A program made the position numbers and the translations under genes. A stretch of DNA of 64,000 nt, from positions 4,092,001 to 4,156,000 of the forward strand of contig NZ_CP080378.1 in assembly GCF_019443445.1 (NCBI RefSeq). Reading direction: 5' to 3'. A model generated the notes under the pieces. The model worked only from the letters and a program-made list of their open reading frames with translations, did not search any database and was not told the origin of the DNA. This document shows, piece after piece, positions 45,084-52,206 of this stretch; within the stretch, counting starts at the first letter, position 1; every line of letters begins with the position of its first letter. Origin of the DNA: Massilia sp. PAMC28688 (GTDB lineage Bacteria > Pseudomonadota > Gammaproteobacteria > Burkholderiales > Burkholderiaceae_D).

Positions 45084-46428
45084 CGGCCAGCCTGGCGAGA
45101 GCGTGCTGGCCCATCTGCTGGCGCTGGCGCGCGATGTGACCCAGGCCAAAAGCGAAGACCTGGCGTCGTACGCCATCGTCAACCAGACCTTCCAGCTGCT
45201 GCCGTATCACATGGCTGCCTTGTGGCGGCCGGGCGACGACGGTGGCGGACGCATCACGCATGCCAGCGGACTGGCGAAAATTGAGGCGGACAGTCCCTTT
45301 GTGATGTGGCTCAATGCGCTGGCGCTCGCACACCTGGCGGGCGGCGCCGGGAGCGCTTCGGCACCCGCGCAGCTGAGCGCTGCGAGCGTTCCTGAAAAGC
45401 TGGGCAGCCAGTGGGCCGAGTGGCTGCCCGCGCACCTGCTGTGGATGCCGCTGCCGTCGCCTGCCGAACCGTGGCCGGGCGTGCTGCTGTTGGCGCGCGA
45501 GACGGCGTTTGACGCGTCCGAAGTGGCGCTGCTGGGCGAGGCTGCGGGGTTGTATGGCCACGCCCTGTGGGGCTGGCAGCGCCGGCACCGCAACTGGCGG
45601 GCGCGCCTGCGGCAGCTGGCCGCAAGGCGCCGCGTGCGGGTGGGTGCCCTGCTGGCCGCATCGGTGCTGCTGCTGCCATTACGCCTGTCGGTGGTGGTCG
45701 ACGGTGAAGTCATTGCCCAGGCGCCGATCGTGCTGGCGGCGCCTGCCGATGCGCCGATCCGCGAGGTGATGGTGCGTCCCAACCAGGCCGTCAAGGCAGG
45801 CGACGTGCTCTATGTGCTCGACGACGCCGGGGTGCGCAACCGCCTGGCGGTGGCGGCCAAGACGCTGGAAATCGCGCGCGCCGACTGGCTGCGATCGAGC
45901 CAGAAGGGCTTCGCCGACGAAGCGTCACGCTCCGACGTGGCGGCGCTGTCGGCGCGCATCGAGGAAAAGCAGGCGGAACTGGGCTACCTCAAGGAGCTGT
46001 CGCAGCGCCTGACGGTGAGGGCGCCGGCGGCCGGGGTGGTGGTGTTTTCCGATCCGCTCGACCTGGTAGGCAAGCCGGTGGTGACGGGCGAGCATGTGAT
46101 GACGCTGTCCGACCCGGCCCGGGTGGCGCTCCAGGCCTGGCTGCCGCCGGCCGACGCGATCGCGCTGGCGCCGGGCGCGCAGATGAGCCTATCCCTGTTT
46201 ACCGCGCCCCTCGGGTCGGTCCAGGCCACGCTGGAAGACAGCAGCTACGAGACTGAGATTGCACCCCAGGGCCACAGTGCCTTTCGCCTGCGCGGGCGCT
46301 TCGCGCCGGGCGAGGCGCCCCAGCTTGGGCTGAAGGGCACGGTGCGCCTGTATGGCGAGCGCGCACCGCTGATCTATCACATGCTGCGCCGGCCGCTGGC
46401 GGGCATGCGCCGCCTGCTGGGAGTCTAG
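45073..46428 (+). CDS. GAF-like domain fused to a HlyD-type adaptor
   Basis: This 451-residue protein has an unusual order. An N-terminal soluble region of about 170 residues looks like a GAF-type sensor domain ('FQLLPYHMAALWRPGD', 'HLLWMPLPSPAEPWPGVLLL', 'EVALLGEAAGLYGHAL'). A basic stretch and a single membrane helix ('VRVGALLAASVLLLPLRLSV', about 193-212) follow. The C-terminal HlyD-like part contains 'VVVDGEVIAQAPIVLAAPAD', 'VMVRPNQAVKAGDVLYVLDD', a coiled hairpin and 'LTVRAPAAGVVVFSDPLD'. The GAF part would be cytoplasmic and the adaptor periplasmic. It is coupled to both neighbours. Confidence 0.82.
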   Translation: MSADGQPGESVLAHLLALARDVTQAKSEDLASYAIVNQTFQLLPYHMAALWRPGDDGGGRITHASGLAKIEADSPFVMWLNALALAHLAGGAGSASAPAQLSAASVPEKLGSQWAEWLPAHLLWMPLPSPAEPWPGVLLLARETAFDASEVALLGEAAGLYGHALWGWQRRHRNWRARLRQLAARRRVRVGALLAASVLLLPLRLSVVVDGEVIAQAPIVLAAPADAPIREVMVRPNQAVKAGDVLYVLDDAGVRNRLAVAAKTLEIARADWLRSSQKGFADEASRSDVAALSARIEEKQAELGYLKELSQRLTVRAPAAGVVVFSDPLDLVGKPVVTGEHVMTLSDPARVALQAWLPPADAIALAPGAQMSLSLFTAPLGSVQATLEDSSYETEIAPQGHSAFRLRGRFAPGEAPQLGLKGTVRLYGERAPLIYHMLRRPLAGMRRLLGV

Positions 46429-46429
46429 C

Positions 46430-48520
46430 GTGCCACTGCCACCGCACTTGCCGCCGCTGCGCGACGACATCGAGATCTTCGCGTCCGGCGCCTCGTCCTC
46501 CGGCGCGCCCGCGTGGCGCCTGTACGATCCGGTGCGCAATCGCTTCTTTCAGATTGGCGAGGCCGAATTCCAGATGCTGGCGCACTGGCAGCTGGCCACA
46601 CCGGCGGCGCTGCTGGACGCCGTGGCCCGGGCCATGCCGCTGGCGCCCGACGAGAGCAACCTGGAAGCACTGCTGCTGTTCCTGCACGGGCACCAGCTGC
46701 TGGCACGGCGCGACCGCAGCGCCACCGCCGCCCTGGGCGCACTGGCGCCGAAGCCGCAGCGCTGGTATGCCTGGCTGCTGCATAACTACCTGTTCGTGCG
46801 TATCCCGCTGGCCAATCCGGATCGCCTGTATGCCTGGCTTGCGCCGCGCCTGACATGGCTGTTCCGGCCCGGCTTCTGGCTGCTGGTGGCGCTGCTCGGG
46901 GTGACTGGCGCGGCCCAGGTGATGGCGCAATCGGCCCGCTTTGGCGCCACCTTCAGCTACGCATTCAGCCTGGAAGGGGCGCTCTGGATTGCGCTGTCGC
47001 TTGCCCTGCTCAAGTCATGCCATGAGATCGGACACGGGGTGGCGGCCAAGCGCCACGGTCTGCGCGTCACGCGCACCGGGGTCGCGCTGCTGGTCCTGTG
47101 GCCGGTGTTGTATACGGATGTGAACGATATCTGGAAGCTGTCCGACTGGCGCGCGCGGTTCCAGGTCAGCGTGGCCGGCATTGCCACCGAATTGGTGTTT
47201 GCCGTGGCGGCGACCTGGGGCTGGCTGCTGCTGCCCGAGGGGCCGCTGCAAAGCGCCATGTTCATCATTGCCGGCACGGCCTGGGTACTGTCCCTGGCGA
47301 TCAATCTCAATCCCTTCATGCGTTTTGACGGCTACTACCTGCTGTCGGACCTGCTGGATTATCCCAATCTGCAGGAAGCCTCGTTTGCAGCGGCGCGCTC
47401 GCTGGTGCGGCGCTGCCTGGGCCTGCGCGAACCTGCCCCGGGCAGGGCGCTGGCTGCCTATGGCCTGGCAACCTGGGTGTACCGGGTGGTGCTGTTCCTG
47501 GGCATTGCCTACTTTGTGCTGCTGAGTTTCCCACCCCTGCTCGGGGTACCGCTGGCAGTAATTGAAATCGGCTGGTTCATCGCGCGCCCGGTGCTCGCCG
47601 AGCTGGCGCTGCTGTGGCCGCGCCGCGGGGAGGTCACGCGCGCGCGCCGTGGCGCCATTGGCGCCGCCGCGGCCCTGGTGGCCCTGCTGGCGGTGCTTCC
47701 CTGGTCGTCGCGGGTCAGCGCGCCGGCCTACCTTGCCTGGGCCGCGCGCGAGTCGGTGTTTGTGGCGGCCAGCGCGCGTGTGAAAGCGGTCCACGCGCGC
47801 AATGGCGATGTGCTCAAGGCGGGCCAGGTCGTGCTGGAGCTTGAGTCGCCGGAACTGGACTCGCGCCTGGCCCTGGCGCAGGCCCGCGTGCGCGAGGCGC
47901 AGGCGCGCCTGGACAAGGCGGCCAGCGGCGCTGCCTCGTTTGACCAGTCCGATGTGCTGCAGCAGACCCTGGCCGAACGCATGGTCGAACGCGACAGCGT
48001 GCTGGCCGATATGGAGCGGCTGACGGTGCGTGCCTCGCGCAGCTGTGTGGTGCGCGATCTGGCCTCGCACGTGGTGGCGGGGCGCCGGATCAGGGCCGGT
48101 GGCAAGGTCGCCACGCTGCTGCCGGCCGGCGCGGCGGCACCTCAGCAGATTACCGCCTATGTGCGGGAAGACGATGTACAGCGCCTGGCGCCCGGCGCGG
48201 CGGTGCGCTTTTATCCCGATGGCGATCCGCTGACGGTGGTGCGGGGCCGGGTGCGCACGGTGGGCGTGGGGGCCAGCGCCGGCGTGGGGGAGCGGGCACT
48301 GACATCGCTGTCGGGCGGGCCGCTGCCGGCGCTGCAGACGGCCCATGGTGAACGCCTGCACGGCGCCTTTTACGCGGTCGACGTGGACGTCGAGACTCCC
48401 ATGACCACCATGCGCAGCACCGTGACCGGCACCATCCAGATCACGTCCTCGTCGCATAATCCGGTCATGGACCGCATGCGTGCCGCCATGGCGGCGCTGA
48501 ACCGCTACCTCGCATTCTGA
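46430..48520 (+). CDS. M50 (site-2-type) zinc protease fused to a HlyD-type adaptor
   Basis: This 696-residue membrane protein starts at a GTG one base after the previous stop. The N-terminus (about 1-90) looks like a PqqD-like winged helix ('WRLYDPVRNRFFQIGEAEFQ'). The membrane core has the zinc motif 'KSCHEIGHGVAAK' (HExxH at about 198-202) and the second metal site 'NLNPFMRFDGYYLLSDLLDY' (Asp near 300), both intact, within about eight helices. From about 430 a HlyD-like adaptor follows ('VHARNGDVLKAGQVVLELES', hairpin, 'LTVRASRSCVVRDLASHVVA', 'ITAYVREDDVQRLAPGA'). It should cut substrates in or near the inner membrane while contacting the TolC-like channel side. Confidence 0.88.
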   Translation: MPLPPHLPPLRDDIEIFASGASSSGAPAWRLYDPVRNRFFQIGEAEFQMLAHWQLATPAALLDAVARAMPLAPDESNLEALLLFLHGHQLLARRDRSATAALGALAPKPQRWYAWLLHNYLFVRIPLANPDRLYAWLAPRLTWLFRPGFWLLVALLGVTGAAQVMAQSARFGATFSYAFSLEGALWIALSLALLKSCHEIGHGVAAKRHGLRVTRTGVALLVLWPVLYTDVNDIWKLSDWRARFQVSVAGIATELVFAVAATWGWLLLPEGPLQSAMFIIAGTAWVLSLAINLNPFMRFDGYYLLSDLLDYPNLQEASFAAARSLVRRCLGLREPAPGRALAAYGLATWVYRVVLFLGIAYFVLLSFPPLLGVPLAVIEIGWFIARPVLAELALLWPRRGEVTRARRGAIGAAAALVALLAVLPWSSRVSAPAYLAWAARESVFVAASARVKAVHARNGDVLKAGQVVLELESPELDSRLALAQARVREAQARLDKAASGAASFDQSDVLQQTLAERMVERDSVLADMERLTVRASRSCVVRDLASHVVAGRRIRAGGKVATLLPAGAAAPQQITAYVREDDVQRLAPGAAVRFYPDGDPLTVVRGRVRTVGVGASAGVGERALTSLSGGPLPALQTAHGERLHGAFYAVDVDVETPMTTMRSTVTGTIQITSSSHNPVMDRMRAAMAALNRYLAF

Positions 48521-48527
48521 CCGGCTG

Positions 48528-49115
48528 TTACTGTGCCGGCGGGTACACCCGCTGGCGCGTGAAATCCCAGCGCGCGGGCTTGCCAAAGGCCGGTTCGGCA
48601 ACGGTGGCGTTAAAGCTGTTTTCGGCGCGCTTCATGCGCCGCTCGAGCACCGCATCCGGCGCCGGCGATGGCCCGGGCCGGAACACGTCGGTGCGCACAT
48701 CCTTGCCGGCCCCTTCCATGGTCATGGTCAGGGTGCGTGACGTGGGGTCGAAGCGTACCCCCATGCCGCCGGTATTGAGGTCTTGCAGATACAGGCCGCT
48801 GGCGTGCTGGCGCACCACCCACCAGTCAAAACAGGCGTCGCCCGGCCAGCTGGCCCACTGGCACGAAAAGTACAGCACCAGGTGCTGGGCATCGAGACGC
48901 CTGACCTTGAGGCGGGCCTTGGTGTACACCCACCTGGCGTCGGGCGCCGAGGTGGACGATACCAGCGTGTAGTGCGCCACCATCCGGTCGGCCGCTTCGC
49001 TCACGCTGACGGCACGCGCCGGCGCGTGAAGGGACAGGGCCAGCCCCATGAGCATCGCCATTGCGGCAGCGCCGGCTCCGCCGGCACGCGGTGCCGGCCT
49101 TGTCGGAGGGGGCAT
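48528..49115 (-). CDS. Hypothetical exported protein
   Basis: This protein of about 195 residues has a probable signal peptide ('AAMAMLMGLALSLHAPARA') followed by a mature domain with two cysteines ('FSCQWASWPGDACFDWW') that may form a disulphide. It also has a tail rich in charged residues ('RRMKRAENSFNATVAEPAFG'). No family was recognised. Starts at 49115 and 49181 are possible; the first puts the hydrophobic core closer to the N-terminus. It converges on the export operon with a seven-base gap and may be unrelated to it. Confidence 0.65.
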   Translation of the reverse strand: MPPPTRPAPRAGGAGAAAMAMLMGLALSLHAPARAVSVSEAADRMVAHYTLVSSTSAPDARWVYTKARLKVRRLDAQHLVLYFSCQWASWPGDACFDWWVVRQHASGLYLQDLNTGGMGVRFDPTSRTLTMTMEGAGKDVRTDVFRPGPSPAPDAVLERRMKRAENSFNATVAEPAFGKPARWDFTRQRVYPPAQ

Positions 49116-49268
49116 TTGCGAGGAAAATCCGCCGTTGCAGACGATCGGCCACAGCGGCATGGCATGTTGTACTTGCTTCATGTTATAAAGTGGGCCGCAG
49201 GTTAAAGTTGAGAGAACAATAACAGCATCACCGGTGCCTTGCACCGGCATTCAAAGGCAAGATTGACC

Positions 49269-49757
49269 ATGACTCGCAAATATCTGGACATGAACCAGCA
49301 CGACGCACTATACACCGTGGCCCGCCGCTACCCTGGCGGGCTGGAGGCACTGGCACGGGAAATGGGCATTTCCGCCAATGTCTTGCGCAACAAGCTCTCG
49401 CCCACCATTGCTTCGCATTATCCATCGTTCGAGGAAGTGTCGATCATCGTCGAGCATTGCCACCGGGGCGGCGTCGCGGAAGCGCATTTGCCGCTCCATG
49501 CCTTGCTCATGCGCCATGGCATGGCCGCCTTCGTGGTGCCACAGCCGGAACAGGCCAGCCGCGACGACCTGTCGCAAACCGTATGCCGGGTCATGAGCGA
49601 GGTGGGCGCCGTGGCCGAGGCGGTGTCGAGCGCACTGATGGATGGCGTGGTGACGACTGCCGAAGCCGACCTGATCGAGCGCGAATTCCACTCGGCCCTG
49701 TCGGCCCTGGGTGCCTGGCGGGCCCGCCTGAAGCTGCAGGGAGCCGGCGGCGCTTAA
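49269..49757 (+). CDS. Stand-alone phage CII-like (CP76) regulatory protein
   Basis: This 162-residue protein begins MTRKYLDMNQHDALYTVARR and continues 'YPGGLEALAREMGISANVLRNKLSP', the signature of the phage regulatory protein CII family (Phage_CP76), a helix-turn-helix type DNA-binding protein. A C-terminal helical region follows. No other phage genes are nearby, so it appears domesticated or a remnant. The ATG at 49269 is preferred to an earlier start at 49239. It overlaps the convergent gene at 49754 by four bases. Confidence 0.82.
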   Translation: MTRKYLDMNQHDALYTVARRYPGGLEALAREMGISANVLRNKLSPTIASHYPSFEEVSIIVEHCHRGGVAEAHLPLHALLMRHGMAAFVVPQPEQASRDDLSQTVCRVMSEVGAVAEAVSSALMDGVVTTAEADLIEREFHSALSALGAWRARLKLQGAGGA

Positions 49758-50164
49758 CCGCGCGCGCCCGAGCCGGAAGGGCGCAGGGAACGCAGGAACA
49801 GGCCCAGGCCGCCAATGGCCAGGACGAGGATGGCGAGCAGTTCAAACGCCGACATGGTGCGCAGGCTCATGTTGACCGATGAGATCACGCCCATCACCAG
49901 GGCCGCAAACGAGGCTATTGCAAGGAACCAGCCCAGGTAATTTTTGCTGTTGTAAAAGACCATGCCGACGCCGATCATCAGGGGAATCAGGATCATGCCG
50001 CCGGTAATGCCGAAGCCGGCGCCAATGCCGAACAGGCGCGTGCCCATGCCAAAGTTGGACGACACCACAATGCCGTTGAGCAGCATGTAAAAGCCGCCGC
50101 ACATCATGATCAGCCCCAGGAAAAACTGGCCGCTGCCCCCACTTGTTCCACCTGCACCATTCAT
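49754..50164 (-). CDS. Small multi-helix membrane protein of unknown function
   Basis: This 136-residue protein has about four hydrophobic helices: 'FFLGLIMMCGGFYMLLNGIVV', 'LFGIGAGFGITGGMILIPLMIGVGMVF', 'LGWFLAIASFAALVMGVISS' and 'FELLAILVLAIGGLGLFLRSL'. The N-terminus is Gly/Ser-rich. No catalytic motif or family was recognised. It begins at the ATG at 50164 after a gagcgc stretch. Its 3' end overlaps the CII-like gene on the opposite strand. Confidence 0.7.
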   Translation of the reverse strand: MNGAGGTSGGSGQFFLGLIMMCGGFYMLLNGIVVSSNFGMGTRLFGIGAGFGITGGMILIPLMIGVGMVFYNSKNYLGWFLAIASFAALVMGVISSVNMSLRTMSAFELLAILVLAIGGLGLFLRSLRPSGSGARG

Positions 50165-50284
50165 GATTGCGCTCTCCCGCGTGTGTTAAAGACGCCATCA
50201 TAGCAAACAAGGTTGCGTGGATTACATGTTTTTCATAGGTAATAATGAGGGTGGATTACCGCCGCCGGCGCCGTCCGGGGCCGC

Positions 50285-50830
50285 CTAGGCGGGCGTGTCG
50301 GCCGGCAGGACGCGCAGGATTTCCTGCATCAAGTCCTTGAGTGTGACCACGCCGAGCAGGTGCCCGTCTTCGGTCACCGCCACCGACTCGACCTGGTGCT
50401 CGGTGAGCTGGCGCGCGACGTCTTCGACCGTTTCGTGGGGACTGACTTCAAAGTGCTTGATGCGGCAGATTTCCCATGCCTGCACTGCCTTGGGGTTCTT
50501 GTTTTCAAAGTGAAACTGCGCCAGTTCGGCCGCGCCAATCATTCCCGCGATGATGCCGTTGGCGCCCATGACGGGCGCGCAGCTCAGGTGCTGTTCGGCG
50601 AAAATTTCTTCCACCCGGGCCACGGAATCCTCGTCGTGCACGGTCCACAGCTTCGGCTCCATGACTTCGGCAATGGGCCGGTGAACGGTGGAGACGAGCG
50701 CGGCAGCGCCGTCGGCCATGGGCGGCGCGTGGGCACCCACCACGGTAGGGTCGACCGGCTCGAGCGTGAGTCCCAGGCCGGTATTAAGGCGGCGCTCGGG
50801 ACCAGTGTAGGGCATGGCAGCAGTGTTCAC
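50285..50830 (-). CDS. CBS-domain pair protein
   Basis: This 181-residue soluble protein has two CBS domains in its C-terminal 130 residues: 'VMEPKLWTVHDEDSVARVEE' with 'HLSCAPVMGANGIIAGMIG', and 'VSPHETVEDVARQLTEHQVE' with 'AVTEDGHLLGVVTLKDLMQE'. CBS pairs bind adenine nucleotides and act as energy sensors. No enzymatic or channel domain is attached. The GTG at 50830 has ggaga seven bases upstream and is the preferred start. Confidence 0.85.
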   Translation of the reverse strand: MNTAAMPYTGPERRLNTGLGLTLEPVDPTVVGAHAPPMADGAAALVSTVHRPIAEVMEPKLWTVHDEDSVARVEEIFAEQHLSCAPVMGANGIIAGMIGAAELAQFHFENKNPKAVQAWEICRIKHFEVSPHETVEDVARQLTEHQVESVAVTEDGHLLGVVTLKDLMQEILRVLPADTPA

Positions 50831-51132
50831 GGCACGTCTCCTGTGGTGGTGTCAGGCGAGCTTACCCCCGCACCGGCGCTGACTCCGTTCGTTAGCGTAC
50901 GGAATCTATCGTTGGTCATGAAACTTCCGCGCCGCCTTGCCATCCAAACCTCAAGGCTGCACGAAAAAGCGGTGACGGATGCCGAGCGCGGTATCACACC
51001 CCGGAATCTTCATTTACAGGCCGCAATTTGGCAGGAATACGCCTACAGCACTGGCGCGGGTGCACCTATTCCCCCGGCAGCTGGGGCGTCCTACCATATT
51101 GCCTCCATCAAGCGATATGAGGCAAAAATACC
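50831..51132. other. Intergenic region without a recognised gene
   Basis: These 302 bases separate the divergent CBS-domain gene and the small lipoprotein gene. Short open frames exist but have no ribosome site or protein-like character. No operator palindrome, repeat copy or RNA gene was recognised; it likely holds two divergent promoters. Confidence 0.35.
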
Positions 51133-51591
51133 ATGAAAACAAGCACGACTATCCAGATGTCCCTGGTTCTTGCCGCCGCCCTGGGCCTGACGGCCTGCAA
51201 AAATGACAGCAACCACAGCACCCTCGATCCTGATCAGGGCAACACCGCCAATATGGCTGGCACCGGAGCGGGCAACACCACCACCGGTGCGACGGGTGGC
51301 AGTGCCACTTCGCCCGGCTCGAACGTTGGCGCCATTCCCGGTGTCAGCGGCGGCGTGGTGGAAGGCAGCACGGCCACCGGCAGCAATGACATGGTCGGCA
51401 GCGCCGGGACCGGTGCCACGGTCACGTCCGGCAGCAACATGAACGGCGCCACCGGCAGTGGCGACACCAGCGGCATGCCGGGTAGCTCGCCGATCGGCAC
51501 CAGCGGTGCAGGCGCTGCTGCCGGGTCTGCCAACACGCCGCCGCCACCCCGCACCGGCGACACCCAGCAGTCGACCTATCCAAGCCGTTAA
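51133..51591 (+). CDS. Gly/Thr/Ser-rich small lipoprotein
   Basis: This 152-residue protein has a lipoprotein signal (MKTSTTIQMSLVLAAALGLT followed by the lipobox cysteine, LTAC). The remainder is low-complexity, dominated by Gly, Ser, Thr, Ala and Asn ('NTANMAGTGAGNTTTGATGG'), with a short 'PPPPRTGDTQQS' tail. It is probably an envelope lipoprotein with a disordered body. Function unknown. It is followed 35 bases later by the SRPBCC gene on the same strand. Confidence 0.75.
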   Translation: MKTSTTIQMSLVLAAALGLTACKNDSNHSTLDPDQGNTANMAGTGAGNTTTGATGGSATSPGSNVGAIPGVSGGVVEGSTATGSNDMVGSAGTGATVTSGSNMNGATGSGDTSGMPGSSPIGTSGAGAAAGSANTPPPPRTGDTQQSTYPSR

Positions 51592-51626
51592 CGCAGCACT
51601 CATTCACTGACCACCAGGAGGAATAC

Positions 51627-52193
51627 ATGCTCTCTCGACTCATTACCGTCGCCGCGCTCGCCGTTGGCGGGGCCGTACTGGCAAAACAACTGAAAAAAAA
51701 CAAGGGACAGTCGTCCGATTCGCATGTCAGCGAAAGCGTCGACGTCAATGTGCCGGTGCGCGTGGCTTACGACCAGTTCACCCAGTTTGAAGAGTTTCCC
51801 CGCTTCATGGACAGCGTCCACGAAGTGCGCCAGCTCGATGACAAGCGCTTGCACTGGAAGGCCACGGTCTTTGGCAAGGCCATCGAATGGGATGCCGAAA
51901 TCACGGAACAGCGCCCCGACCAGCTTATTGCCTGGCGCAGCACGTCCGGCACGCCCAATGGCGGTACGGTCACCTTCAAGAGCCTGTCCAGGTCGCGCAC
52001 CCGCGTCACGCTCGAGATGTACTACGAGCCGACCGACGGGGTTGAAATGGTGGGCGACGCGCTCGGTGCCGTGCGCATGGAGGCCCGGGGCAACCTGAAG
52101 AAATTCAAGGAAATGATCGAGTCGCGGGGCCAGGAAACCGGGGCCTGGCGCGGCACCATCACCCAGGACGCGGGCAGCAGCGCCACGCAATAA
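51627..52193 (+). CDS. SRPBCC (polyketide cyclase-like) protein
   Basis: This 188-residue protein has an N-terminal hydrophobic segment ('RLITVAALAVGGAVLAKQL') followed by a START/SRPBCC domain: 'VSESVDVNVPVRVAYDQFTQ', 'FPRFMDSVHEVRQLDDKRLH', 'ITEQRPDQLIAWRSTSG', 'VTLEMYYEPTDGVEMVGDAL'. Such proteins bind hydrophobic ligands; in bacteria this 'coenzyme Q-binding-like' subgroup has no assigned reaction. caggagg precedes the ATG at 51627. Confidence 0.85.
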   Translation: MLSRLITVAALAVGGAVLAKQLKKNKGQSSDSHVSESVDVNVPVRVAYDQFTQFEEFPRFMDSVHEVRQLDDKRLHWKATVFGKAIEWDAEITEQRPDQLIAWRSTSGTPNGGTVTFKSLSRSRTRVTLEMYYEPTDGVEMVGDALGAVRMEARGNLKKFKEMIESRGQETGAWRGTITQDAGSSATQ

Positions 52194-52206
52194 GGCCTGG
52201 GCTGCG

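Noticed and set aside
44340..48520. RND or ABC efflux pump operon
   Set aside because: Adaptors and a TolC-like protein are present, but there is no RND pump or ABC ATPase; the only polytopic membrane protein has intact M50 protease motifs.
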